Source: Pseudomonas entomophila
GTDB lineage: Bacteria > Pseudomonadota > Gammaproteobacteria > Pseudomonadales > Pseudomonadaceae
Assembly: GCF_029478665.1 (NCBI RefSeq)
Contig: NZ_JARPQB010000027.1
Span: 1 to 64,000 of the forward strand
Direction of reading: 5' to 3'
DNA: 64,000 nucleotides
Below, in pieces: positions 16,839 to 25,436 of the stretch. Under the pieces are notes generated by a model that searched no databases, was not told the origin of the DNA, and saw only the letters and a program-made list of their open reading frames with translations. Within the stretch, counting starts at the first letter, position 1; the number at the start of each line of letters is the position of its first letter. A program made the position numbers and the translations under genes.

Positions 16839-18025
16839 CGGCTACCCCATAGGCGACGCAGCCATGGATGGCTGGGCGCGGCCAGGTTCTCGGAGCGCTG
16901 CGCCAGGCGTTCGCCGAGCCCGCGCAGGGCCTGGGTCAGGCTTTCCCGCGGGGCCAGTTCGAACAGGCTCAGCCCCTGGTTCTTGGCGTTGAGGCGCACC
17001 TCCGGGCTGTAGGGCATGACCTTGAGCAGCGGCAGCCCGTAGCGCTTGGCCAGGGTCTCGGCGTCCGGCGCCACATGGCGCAGGAAGCGATCGACCAGCA
17101 GGCTGGCGTGCTCCAGCTTGATGCCCCGGTCCCGCCATTGCTCGAGCACCTCCAGGTTGCGCCGGCAGTCGAGGATGTTCTGGTCGGTGTAGAAGATCAG
17201 CTTGTCGCAGTGGCTGACGATGGTACGCAAGGCTTCGCTGTCGGCCTGCCCGGTGAGGTTGACCACGATGTGCTGGAAATGCTGGCGCAGGGCGCTGAGC
17301 AGCATGTACAGCTCGGCGGCGCTGGTCTGCTCGAGGGCGTCGTCGCTGTCGGCGTAGGCGAGGATGCGCAGCCCGCCCTTGTCACGGGTGAAGGCGCTGT
17401 CGATCAAGGTCGCGTCGAGCCGGCGCAGGTGGCGCAGCGAATCACCGAAGTGAAACGACGCCTCCAGTCCCAGCAGTGCCAGGCTGTCCGCGCGGGGCAA
17501 ACCGAGGTCGAGCAAGAGCGTCTGCTGGCCGCTGTCCTGCACCACCCGCGCCAGGTGGGTGGTCAGCAGCGCGCCATCGGCGCTGCGCTGCGCCCCGTAG
17601 AGCACGGTCAAGCCCCCCAGGCTGGGGTTGCTGGCCACCGCGGGCAGGCGCTTGCCCAGGCGCCGTACCAGCCCGGCCACCTCACTGGCGCGCGAGCCGT
17701 AGGCGACGAAGTCGCGGGCACCGGCGCGCATGGCATGCAACACCAGCTGGTTGTCCATGCCATCGCCCAGGGCAACGATGGCCAGCATCGGCTTGGCCTC
17801 CAGCATGCCCTCGATCAGCGCGCACTGGCTGACCAACTGCTCACGGTCCAGGCCGATGAACACCAGGTTGCTGAAGGTCATGTCGACCAGCGCCAACAGC
17901 TCGTCGAGGCTGCCGTTGCTGGCACCGATCACCTGGCCCAAGGGCGCCAGCGCGCCTTGCAGCCAGTGCAGGTCATCCTCGTTGCGGGTCAGCGCGAGGT
18001 AGGTCTGGTTCAGGCTCTCGTTCAT
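16835..18025 (-). CDS. tadZ: TadZ/CpaE, pilus localisation ATPase-like protein
   Basis: 396 residues. The N-terminal receiver-like domain (1-130) includes LLALVDMTFSNLVFIGLD. The C-terminal ParA/MinD-like domain (about 140-370) has DLGLPRAD and NLTGQADSEAL. The expected Walker A is degenerate: YGAQRSADGALLTTHLA lacks the invariant Lys, so normal ATP hydrolysis is doubtful. TadZ places the apparatus at the pole and recruits other Tad proteins. Starts inside the rcpA stop (ATGA). Confidence 0.88.
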   Translation of the reverse strand: MNESLNQTYLALTRNEDDLHWLQGALAPLGQVIGASNGSLDELLALVDMTFSNLVFIGLDREQLVSQCALIEGMLEAKPMLAIVALGDGMDNQLVLHAMRAGARDFVAYGSRASEVAGLVRRLGKRLPAVASNPSLGGLTVLYGAQRSADGALLTTHLARVVQDSGQQTLLLDLGLPRADSLALLGLEASFHFGDSLRHLRRLDATLIDSAFTRDKGGLRILAYADSDDALEQTSAAELYMLLSALRQHFQHIVVNLTGQADSEALRTIVSHCDKLIFYTDQNILDCRRNLEVLEQWRDRGIKLEHASLLVDRFLRHVAPDAETLAKRYGLPLLKVMPYSPEVRLNAKNQGLSLFELAPRESLTQALRGLGERLAQRSENLAAPSHPWLRRLWGSR

Positions 18026-19302
18026 CGCGACAACCCGCCACGGCCATCGAAGCTGCCGTTTTCCATGAAGAACAGGTGGCCCCAGCTGGGGTCGTAGGTG
18101 CGCAGCCCTTCGCCCGGCAGCTCCGGCAGCTTGGCATTGACCGCCAGCGGCTGGACCAGGTGCGGGGTGACGATCATCAGCAGCTCGGTCTCTTCGCGGT
18201 TGAGCGCCGTCTGGCGAAAGAACGCGCCGATGATCGGCAGGTTGCCCAGCCCGGGCATCTTGTCCACGCCCGAACGCACGTTGCTGGTGATCAGGCCGCT
18301 GATGATGAAGCTCTCGCCATCGGCGAGGGTGATGCTGGTGTCGGTGCGGCGCACGCTCAGGCCCGGTACCCGGGTGCCGGCGATCACCACCGCATTGTTG
18401 TAGTCCAGCTCGCTGACCTCCGGCGCCACCTTCAGGTTGATGCGGTTGCCGCTGACCACCGTGGGGGTCAGCGCCAGGCGCACGCCGAACTCCTTGTACT
18501 CGATCGAGACGTTGTCGCTGCCACTGCTGGGCACCGGGATGGGGATCTCGCCGCCGGCCAGGAAGCTGGCGGTCAGGCCGCTGAGCACGGTCAGGCTGGG
18601 GCGCGCCAGGGTGTAGGCGAAGCCGCTGTTCTCCAGGGCGTTGATCATCGCCAGGAAGCGGCTGCTGCCGCCGCCCCAGACGATGTTGAAGACATCGTTG
18701 TCGAGGGGGATGCCGGGGCGCACGTCGGCGTAGGTCACCGGGTTGCTGCCGGTCTGGATGCCCGGCACATAACCGGGCCGCACCACGGTGTTGGGCACCG
18801 TGCCGGGCGAGCCGAACAGGCTGTTGTTGGAGCCTTTGAAGAACAACTTGGCCCCGGCCTCCTTGTACTTGAGCCGGCGTACCTCGACGAAGCGGATATC
18901 GGCCTGCACCTGGGTCGGCTGCGGTGCCTGCTCGGTAGCGGGCGATTCCACCTCGGCCATGTCGGCGCTGGCCCGGCCCTTGATGAACACCATGGCCCGA
19001 TGCGGCTTCGGCGCGCAGTCGGTCCACAGCATCAGGCTGGTGTTGCCCTGCCCCACCCCGGTCAGCAGCACGGCGCGTTCGCCACTGGCCTGGACATCGG
19101 CCACCTTCGGCTCGCCCACCGCCACCCGGGTGATGGCCACGGGCAGGCGCAGTTCCTGCTGCAGGCCCTGGTCCATCTCGATCACCGTGGGCATCTGGTC
19201 GAACGCCGCACAACCCTTGCCCGTCGCCAGCGCCTGCGGCATCAGCAGCATCAGTGGCACAACCAGGCACAACCATTTGGAAACCTGCACGGAACTACGC
19301 AT
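18022..19302 (-). CDS. rcpA: RcpA/CpaC, outer-membrane secretin of the Tad system
   Basis: 426 residues with a cleavable signal (cleavage near ALATG). The periplasmic N-domain carries ARD-like strands (VIEMDQGLQQELRLP, VAVGEPKVADV) and a BON-like part. The secretin core ends in LLMIVTPHLVQPL, the standard secretin C-terminal signature. Forms the outer-membrane channel for the pilus. 18 nt from rcpC upstream. Confidence 0.92.
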   Translation of the reverse strand: MRSSVQVSKWLCLVVPLMLLMPQALATGKGCAAFDQMPTVIEMDQGLQQELRLPVAITRVAVGEPKVADVQASGERAVLLTGVGQGNTSLMLWTDCAPKPHRAMVFIKGRASADMAEVESPATEQAPQPTQVQADIRFVEVRRLKYKEAGAKLFFKGSNNSLFGSPGTVPNTVVRPGYVPGIQTGSNPVTYADVRPGIPLDNDVFNIVWGGGSSRFLAMINALENSGFAYTLARPSLTVLSGLTASFLAGGEIPIPVPSSGSDNVSIEYKEFGVRLALTPTVVSGNRINLKVAPEVSELDYNNAVVIAGTRVPGLSVRRTDTSITLADGESFIISGLITSNVRSGVDKMPGLGNLPIIGAFFRQTALNREETELLMIVTPHLVQPLAVNAKLPELPGEGLRTYDPSWGHLFFMENGSFDGRGGLSR

Positions 19303-19320
19303 AGCTGCATCCTTGCCTGG

Positions 19321-20271
19321 TCAGGGGGTCTTGTTCAGGTCGTTGGCCGCCTGGGCGCCACGAATGACCTGCATGCCGGGTGCGCCCCCCGCGGCGGCGG
19401 CCGGGTTGGCCAGCGGCACCTGGGACAGCTGGCTGAAGCGGTAGAGGTCGCGGTTGGCCGCGGCCAGCTGGGGGCTGGCGTCTTCGCCGGACCAGTAGCG
19501 CGCAAGCAATTGCTCGTCGGCGCTGCGCACGGCCAGGCGCAACGTGCCGGCCTGGGCGGCGAGCATCAGGCGGCTGGCCAGGGCCTCGGGCACAGCCAGG
19601 CCGACGGTGCGGGTGGCGTTGCTGTTCAGGGCCTGCTGGTCGCGGCGGGCCCTCTGTTCTTCGGCGGTCTGTGCCGGGCGACCATCGTTGGCCAGGCCGG
19701 TCTGCTGGTCGACGCTGAGCACGCGCAGGGCCGGCAGCACCACCTGCGCCGAAGACTGCGGGTTGTTGTTCTCCTCGCGCAGGAACAACAGCACATCGAC
19801 GAAATCCCCTGGCCGCAGCTGCCCAGCGGCGCCACTCACGTCATCCACCGCCACCGCGACGGCACGCTCGTTGGCACGGATCATCCGCGCCAACGGGCCT
19901 CCGGCCTGGAAACTCGACTCATCGAGCCAACTGCCGGCCGCCAACGGCCGCGCGCTGCTGCGCCCGAGCACCTGGTCAAGCTGCTGGAACGCGCCCGCAG
20001 GCACCACCTGCAGGCGCTCGACCAGCACGTCGTCCTCGGTCAGCGGCACATTGGCCGGCACCGCCTTGCGCAGCACCACGATAGGCGAGCGTGGCGGTTC
20101 GGGCGGTTGCGCGGGAACGGAGGCAGGAATCGGCGCTGGCAGGGCATCGGCGGCCGGCACCAAGGGTGCCGGCGGCTCGGGCGGGCGGCTCAGGCGCAGC
20201 CCCCAGTACCCCGCCAGCAACGCCGCGAGGAGGAACAGGCCAGCCAGGATCATGGTCAAGCGACTGCTCAT
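19321..20271 (-). CDS. rcpC: RcpC/CpaB, Flp pilus assembly protein with SAF domain
   Basis: 316 residues from ATG 20271, which has GGGAGGG upstream; a TTG further out is a poorer start. One N-terminal membrane anchor, then a Pro/Ala-rich periplasmic linker (30-65), then a CpaB SAF-like domain (SPIVVLRKAVPANVPLTEDD) and a second domain with GQLRPGDFVDVLLFL. Works with RcpA; RcpB is not present in this locus. First gene of the main tad operon, divergent from flp. Confidence 0.88.
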   Translation of the reverse strand: MSSRLTMILAGLFLLAALLAGYWGLRLSRPPEPPAPLVPAADALPAPIPASVPAQPPEPPRSPIVVLRKAVPANVPLTEDDVLVERLQVVPAGAFQQLDQVLGRSSARPLAAGSWLDESSFQAGGPLARMIRANERAVAVAVDDVSGAAGQLRPGDFVDVLLFLREENNNPQSSAQVVLPALRVLSVDQQTGLANDGRPAQTAEEQRARRDQQALNSNATRTVGLAVPEALASRLMLAAQAGTLRLAVRSADEQLLARYWSGEDASPQLAAANRDLYRFSQLSQVPLANPAAAAGGAPGMQVIRGAQAANDLNKTP

Positions 20272-20558
20272 TCCCGCCCTCCCTGCGCCCGTGATCGATG
20301 CTGGCAAAAAGTAATTATTTCGCTATTGCACGGTAGCCGAGCCCTGCCAATTCGCCATTAACTGGTCGGCGTTTTTCGAGCCATGAAATTGACGCACAGG
20401 CAAAACAGAAACTTAGCCTCGCCGATTGCGATCAATACTTTTGGATTAATGCTTTCTTACATTTGCAGTCGGCCATGGCTTGACGATTCTGTGATGGCAA
20501 AGGGGTGTCACTTTTCAAGCCCCGCGACCGGCGCCATACGAGCGCAAGGAGACATGCC
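20272..20558. promoter_or_regulatory. Divergent promoter region rcpC / flp
   Basis: 287 bp, clearly A+T-richer than the flanking genes, between the start of the rcpC operon and flp. A possible sigma-70-like -35 TTGACG at 20479-20484 points to flp. PprB-type regulators are expected to act here, but I could not identify a confident operator. Confidence 0.4.
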
Positions 20559-20741
20559 ATGCTGCTGCAACTGATCCTTCTTCACTGCAAGCACTTCCTC
20601 CAGCGCAAGGATGGCGCCTCCGGTATCGAGTACGCGGTGATCGCCGCCATGGTCGCGGTGGTGCTGGCGGGCTTCGTCACGCCCATCGGCACCGAAGTCA
20701 GCGCCATCATGACCAGCATCAAGACCGCCATCACCCAGTGA
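20559..20741 (+). CDS. flp: Flp-type major pilin precursor
   Basis: 60 residues from ATG 20559; AAGGAG lies 7 nt upstream, which rules out an earlier in-frame start. A short basic leader is followed by the Flp motif GASGIEYAVIAAMVAVVLAG, with Glu and Tyr at +5/+6 after the prepilin-peptidase Gly. Length typical of Flp. Monomers are processed by FppA and assembled by the Tad machine. Confidence 0.9.
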   Translation: MLLQLILLHCKHFLQRKDGASGIEYAVIAAMVAVVLAGFVTPIGTEVSAIMTSIKTAITQ

Positions 20742-20782
20742 TCGCAGGCCAGGACGTCTGACCGACAGCCCGGGAGCCGAGC

Positions 20783-21190
20783 ATGCCGACCTCTGCATTG
20801 CGTGAGCAGATTCTCTTGGTGGACGACGACGAGCACGCCCTGCTGGAACTGGCCGAGTTGTTGGAAAACGAAGGCTTCGCCTGCCACACCGCCAGCTCCG
20901 TGAAGGCCGCCCTGCAACAACTCACCCGCCACCCGGACGTGGCACTGGTCATCACCGACCTGCGTATGCCCGAGGAGAGCGGCATTGGTCTGATCCAGCG
21001 CCTGCGCGACCACACCGCCCGCCAGCACCTGCCGGTGATCGTGATGTCCGGGCATGCCGACATGAACGACGTCAGCGACCTGCTGCGCCTGCAAGTGCTC
21101 GACCTGTTCCGTAAGCCCATCTACCATGCACGCTTGCTGGAAACCCTGGAGAACCTGTTCCCCAAGCCGCTGTTGCAAGCGGTGAACTAG
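20783..21190 (+). CDS. Single-domain response regulator
   Basis: 135 residues, a receiver domain and nothing else. Acidic triad D14-D15-D16, phosphoacceptor Asp59 in VITDLRMPEESG, Thr/Ser in IVMSGHAD, Lys in LFRKPIYH. No output domain. It lies 41 nt behind flp on the same strand, so it is probably co-expressed with the pilin and may be phosphorylated by the PprA-like kinase or compete with PprB. This link is inferred only from position. Confidence 0.8.
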   Translation: MPTSALREQILLVDDDEHALLELAELLENEGFACHTASSVKAALQQLTRHPDVALVITDLRMPEESGIGLIQRLRDHTARQHLPVIVMSGHADMNDVSDLLRLQVLDLFRKPIYHARLLETLENLFPKPLLQAVN

Positions 21191-21215
21191 CAAGGTGTTC
21201 AGGATTTACCCATGC

Positions 21216-21335
21216 CCCTGTAGGAGCGGCCTTGCGCCGCGAAAGGGCCGCAAAGCGGCCCCGGCGGTTCTGCCCAAGGCCGAAATCCTGGGGCTGCTAC
21301 GCAACCCTTTCGCGGCACAAGGCCGCTCCTACAGG
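21216..21335. repeat. REP pair (GTAGGAGCGGC type)
   Basis: Inverted copies of CCTGTAGGAGCGGCCTTG at both ends with GGGCCGCAAAGCGGCCC and its partner between them. Sits between convergent genes, the single-domain regulator and the TpsB gene. Confidence 0.85.
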
Positions 21336-21358
21336 GATCGCGGACCAGTGCGGCCCCC

Positions 21359-23023
21359 TCATAGCTGGAAACTGAAACTCAGCGTAAACCTGGGCCGCCG
21401 ATCGAGACTGTCCAGGGCGATATCCGCCAGCGGCTTGGCAAGCTCCACGGCGATGTTGAAATCGCGCCTATCCCCCAAGCGCAGCCCCAGCGCGGCGGAC
21501 GCCAGTTTCGCCTCGCGCACGTCCACTTCGTTGAACCAGGTCCTGGCGGCATCAACCACGACGTAGGGCTGCACCACCTTCAACCATTCGCCACCGCGCC
21601 GGAAGCTGTAGTTGACCTCGTAGGCCACTCCCCAACCCTTGTCGCCGCTCGCCTGATCACGGGGGTAACCCCGACCGAAGCCCTGGCCACCGAACAGCAC
21701 CCGCTCGCTATCAGGCAGGTTGTCGCCGCTCCAGTACAAGGCGGCTGACGCCACGCCCTGCCAGTGCTCGGTGAAATCGTCGCTCTGCAGGCCGGACAAC
21801 CGCAGGCGCAAGAAGTCCAGGTCATAACCGGCATTGCTGCGCGCCCCAAGGTAGTCCATGCCCTGGTATACCCCCGCACCGAGAATCCGCAGGCGCCCGC
21901 CCTCGACCTTGCGCCAGTCGCCTTCGAAGGACAACGCTCGAACATCGGTGGCGGTGTGCGCCTGCTGCGCCGCGCCCTGATAGTCGACCCGGTCCTTGAC
22001 CACGTAGAAGCGCCCCACCACCTCCAGCCACTCGTCGGGCGCAGCGATCAGCGGCTGGCCGAGACCGATCGCATAACGGTCGCTGTCACGCTGCTGATGC
22101 AGGTCGGTGCCATCGTCCAGCCGCACGCGCGTGCGTGGCTCGCTGCGGTAGCGCGAAGCCGAGAGTTGCAACTGCAACCCTTGGTCATCGATGAACTGGC
22201 TGTAGTCGAGGCGGGCGTAATGCGCGTCGTCACCGCCGGGCGGCACCAGCACACTGGCGCGCACCAGCTCGGCATGGCGGGTCTGGGCGTTGCTGGCGAC
22301 ACTGACCAAGGCCTGCGGGTCAGCGCGGCTGCCATCGTTCACGATGACGTTGCCGCCAAAGCGCCTGCGCGATATCTGGACGACCAGCCGGGCGGCGCCA
22401 TCATCGGCGGCAGCGGCTTCGACCCTGGCCTGCAAGGTCGCACCCGGTATACGCCCCATCAGGCTGACATAGCGGTCGAGGGTCTGCCGGGTCAGCGGGC
22501 GTTCAGCCTTGAGGCGTTCCAGCAGCCTGACCAGGTAGGCGCGCGCCGGGCCGATCTCACCCTCGATCCGATAGTCGTGTACATGGCCCTCGACCAGGAC
22601 CACTTGCACTCGGCCGTCGGCGAAGTCCTGTGGAGGCAGATAGGCGTAGGAAAGCAGGTAGCCGTCCTGCCGGTAGCGCCGGGTAAGGCGTTGGGTAAGT
22701 TCGCTCAGCTCCGCCAGGCTGAGCGTCTGGCCGATGATGGGCTGGTAGTGATCGCGCAATTCGCTCAACGCATAAACGGTACCGCCCTCGAAACGCACCT
22801 TGCGCACCTGCACCTGGGAGTCCATCGCCAAGGGTTGCTGGCGAAGGGTGTCGGGCGTCACCACCTGTACGAAGGGCTCCCCCGGACGGTAGGCATCGAC
22901 CGGCAGGTTCGCCGTGGGCAGACGGTTTTCGGTTTCATTGCCATCGAGGTAACTGGGCAGGGGCTCGGCGCGAACGCTGGCCCCCCAGGACAACGCCAGC
23001 ATCGTCAACAGCATCAGGCGCAT
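21359..23023 (-). CDS. TpsB two-partner secretion transporter (ShlB/FhaC/HecB family)
   Basis: 554 residues with signal peptide (cleavage near SVRAEP). A POTRA domain (QVQVRKVRFEGGTVYALSEL, about 70-145) and a second POTRA-like part (HDYRIEGEIG) precede the ShlB-type barrel. The conserved barrel motif GQGFGRGYPRD is present, and the protein ends in Phe-Gln-Leu after alternating hydrophobics, as outer-membrane barrels do. Such proteins export a large TpsA exoprotein. No TpsA gene lies in the window, so its substrate is encoded elsewhere or lost. Confidence 0.85.
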   Translation of the reverse strand: MRLMLLTMLALSWGASVRAEPLPSYLDGNETENRLPTANLPVDAYRPGEPFVQVVTPDTLRQQPLAMDSQVQVRKVRFEGGTVYALSELRDHYQPIIGQTLSLAELSELTQRLTRRYRQDGYLLSYAYLPPQDFADGRVQVVLVEGHVHDYRIEGEIGPARAYLVRLLERLKAERPLTRQTLDRYVSLMGRIPGATLQARVEAAAADDGAARLVVQISRRRFGGNVIVNDGSRADPQALVSVASNAQTRHAELVRASVLVPPGGDDAHYARLDYSQFIDDQGLQLQLSASRYRSEPRTRVRLDDGTDLHQQRDSDRYAIGLGQPLIAAPDEWLEVVGRFYVVKDRVDYQGAAQQAHTATDVRALSFEGDWRKVEGGRLRILGAGVYQGMDYLGARSNAGYDLDFLRLRLSGLQSDDFTEHWQGVASAALYWSGDNLPDSERVLFGGQGFGRGYPRDQASGDKGWGVAYEVNYSFRRGGEWLKVVQPYVVVDAARTWFNEVDVREAKLASAALGLRLGDRRDFNIAVELAKPLADIALDSLDRRPRFTLSFSFQL

Positions 23024-23110
23024 GCGGACACTCCGTGATCCAGAAGGCCACCGCCCCGTGCAGGCATGCGGCGCACTTGAGAATCAGCGTAGGTGCAGCC
23101 CCCCGAAGGG

Positions 23111-23398
23111 TCAAAGCCCGCCCGTGGCGTTGAAGCCCACCCCCGCCGCAGTAAGCAATGACAGGGGCAGCAACAACGTGTCCAGCAACGCGCTAGCGGG
23201 CAGGTCCAGCCCCGGGTAGGCCGGCGCCACAGCCCCGAAACGGTCTTCGGGGCAACAGCCGCCGTTCATCACGTACAGGTCCAGCCGCGTGCCGGCGTAC
23301 ACCACCGGTGCCCCGGGTTTGTTGGCGTCCAGGGTACGCACGGTGGCGCAGCCCCCCACTTGCATCAGCACCAGCAAGCCCAGTAACGCCCGCCTCAA
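23111..23398 (-). CDS. YceK/YidQ-like (DUF1375) small lipoprotein
   Basis: 95 residues from a TTG start at 23398 that overlaps the ubiX stop (TTGA). No ATG in frame would leave a complete signal peptide. Lipobox QVGGC gives a lipidated Cys near residue 17. The body has [18 protein letters not shown] then [16 protein letters not shown], the pattern of E. coli YceK/YidQ. Function unknown; probably translated by coupling with ubiX. Confidence 0.7.
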   Translation of the reverse strand: MRRALLGLLVLMQVGGCATVRTLDANKPGAPVVYAGTRLDLYVMNGGCCPEDRFGAVAPAYPGLDLPASALLDTLLLPLSLLTAAGVGFNATGGL

Positions 23399-24024
23399 TC
23401 GTCGACCCCGTGGTGGTGCTCGCCCCAGCGCGGCAGCATGTCCTGGGGAATGTTCAGCAGGTTGAGAATGCGCGCAACGACGAAGTCGACCAGGTCGTCG
23501 ATGGTCTGCGGCTGGTGGTAGAAGCCCGGTGCCGCCGGCAGGATCACCGCGCCCATCTGCGACAGCTTGAGCATGTTCTCCAGGTGGATGGTCGAAAATG
23601 GCGCCTCGCGCGGTACCAGGATCAACTGCCGACGCTCCTTCAACGTCACGTCTGCGGCGCGCTCGATCAGGTTGTTGCAGGCACCGCTGGCGATGGCCGA
23701 CAACGTGCCGGTGGAGCATGGCACCACCACCATCGCCGCCGGCGCGCCGGAGCCCGAGGCCACGGGTGACATCCAGTCCTCCTTGCCATACACGCGGATC
23801 TGCCCGTCGGCGGCCCCGGTATATTCGGTGAGGAAGGCTTGCATCGCCTGGGGCTTGGCCGGCAGCACCACGTCGGTCTCGGTGGCCATCACCAGTTGCG
23901 CGGCCTTGGAGACGAGGAAGTGCACCTCGCGGTCCTCACGCACCAGGCAATCGAGCAGGCGCAGGCCGTACTGCGCCCCCGACGCCCCGGTCATGGCCAG
24001 GGTGATGCGCTCCGGCCCGCTCAC
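23395..24024 (-). CDS. ubiX: Flavin prenyltransferase UbiX
   Basis: 209 residues from GTG 24024, which overlaps the mpl stop (GTGA); the family length is also about 209. Motifs: [16 protein letters not shown] (FMN-binding N-terminus), [16 protein letters not shown] and [16 protein letters not shown]. UbiX prenylates FMN to the cofactor used by UbiD decarboxylases in ubiquinone synthesis. Coupled with mpl upstream and the lipoprotein downstream. Confidence 0.93.
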   Translation of the reverse strand: MSGPERITLAMTGASGAQYGLRLLDCLVREDREVHFLVSKAAQLVMATETDVVLPAKPQAMQAFLTEYTGAADGQIRVYGKEDWMSPVASGSGAPAAMVVVPCSTGTLSAIASGACNNLIERAADVTLKERRQLILVPREAPFSTIHLENMLKLSQMGAVILPAAPGFYHQPQTIDDLVDFVVARILNLLNIPQDMLPRWGEHHHGVDD

Positions 24025-25370
24025 TTTAGGGCCTCGGCCAGCTTGCCGTGCAGGCCGCCGAAGCCGCCGTTGCTCATGATCACCACGTGGGTGCCCGGGC
24101 GGGCCTGGCCCTTGACCCGGTCGATGATCGCCTCGAGGCTGTCGGCCACCACGCTGGGGACCTTGCACTGGGCGGCGGTAGCGGCCAGGTCCCAGCCCAG
24201 GTTGGACGGCGCGTACCAGATGACCTGGTCGGCATCGTTGACGCTTTCCGGCAGGCCATCGCGGTGGGCGCCGAGCTTCATGGAATTGGAGCGTGGCTCG
24301 ATCACCGCGATCACTGGCGCCTCGCCCACGCGCTTGCGCAGGCCGTCGAGGGTGGTGGCGATGGCAGTCGGGTGGTGGGCGAAGTCGTCATAGATGGTCA
24401 CGCCTTGGACTTCGGCGACCTTCTCCATGCGCCGCTTGACGCTCTTGAACGCGCTCAGGCCTTCGATGCCCATGGCCGGGGCCACGCCCACGTGGCGGGC
24501 GGCGGCCAGGGTGGCCAGGGCGTTGGCAACGTTGTGCTGGCCAGTCAGGGCCCAGTCCACCACACCTTGCGCCTCGCCCTCGAACAGCACCTCGAAGCGC
24601 GAACCGTCGGGGCTGAGCAGCCGCGCCTGCCACTGGCCACCAACGCCGGTGGTCTGCACCGGGGTCCAGCAGCCCATGCCGATCACCCGCTCCAGCGCCT
24701 GCTCGGTGGTCGGGTGGATGACCAGGCCTTCGCTCGGGATGGTTCGCACGAGGTGGTGGAACTGCCGCTCGATGGACGCCAGGTCCGGGAAGATGTCCGC
24801 GTGATCGAACTCAAGGTTGTTGAGAATCGCGGTGCGTGGGTGGTAGTGCACGAACTTCGAGCGCTTGTCGAAGAAGGCGCTGTCGTATTCGTCAGCCTCG
24901 ACCACGAAGAACGGCGTGCCACCCAGGCGCGCCGACACCGAGAAGTTCTGCGGCACGCCGCCGATCAGAAAGCCCGGGCTCATGCCGGCATGCTCCAGGA
25001 CCCAGGCCAGCATGCTGCTGGTGGTGGTCTTGCCGTGGGTACCGGCCACTGCCAGCACCCAGCGCCCCTGCAGCACGTGGTCGGCCAGCCACTGCGGGCC
25101 GGACACATAGGGCAGGCCCTTGTTCAGCACGTGTTCCACCGCCGGGTTGCCCCGCGACATGGCGTTGCCGATCACCACCAGGTCCGGTGCCGGCTCCAGC
25201 TGGGCCGGGTCATAGCCTTGGGTGAGCTCGATGCCCTGGGCTTCGAGCTGGGTGCTCATCGGGGGGTAGACATTGGCGTCGGAGCCGGTGACGCGGTGGC
25301 CAAGTTCCTTGGCCAGCACGGCCAGCGAACCCATGAAAGTGCCGCAAATACCGAGAATGTGAATGTGCAT
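24021..25370 (-). CDS. mpl: Murein peptide ligase Mpl
   Basis: 449 residues, Mur-ligase fold. N-terminal [23 protein letters not shown] loop [14 protein letters not shown], then [12 protein letters not shown] and [11 protein letters not shown]. Mpl joins recycled L-Ala-gamma-D-Glu-meso-DAP to UDP-MurNAc in the cytoplasm. First of three translationally coupled genes; order mpl-ubiX is common in pseudomonads. Confidence 0.95.
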   Translation of the reverse strand: MHIHILGICGTFMGSLAVLAKELGHRVTGSDANVYPPMSTQLEAQGIELTQGYDPAQLEPAPDLVVIGNAMSRGNPAVEHVLNKGLPYVSGPQWLADHVLQGRWVLAVAGTHGKTTTSSMLAWVLEHAGMSPGFLIGGVPQNFSVSARLGGTPFFVVEADEYDSAFFDKRSKFVHYHPRTAILNNLEFDHADIFPDLASIERQFHHLVRTIPSEGLVIHPTTEQALERVIGMGCWTPVQTTGVGGQWQARLLSPDGSRFEVLFEGEAQGVVDWALTGQHNVANALATLAAARHVGVAPAMGIEGLSAFKSVKRRMEKVAEVQGVTIYDDFAHHPTAIATTLDGLRKRVGEAPVIAVIEPRSNSMKLGAHRDGLPESVNDADQVIWYAPSNLGWDLAATAAQCKVPSVVADSLEAIIDRVKGQARPGTHVVIMSNGGFGGLHGKLAEALK

Positions 25371-25436
25371 GGTCGACCTCGCAAAACGTCGAGGCAGGGT
25401 AGCCCACGGCGAGGGAAATCGCACCCGCTGTTTCGC

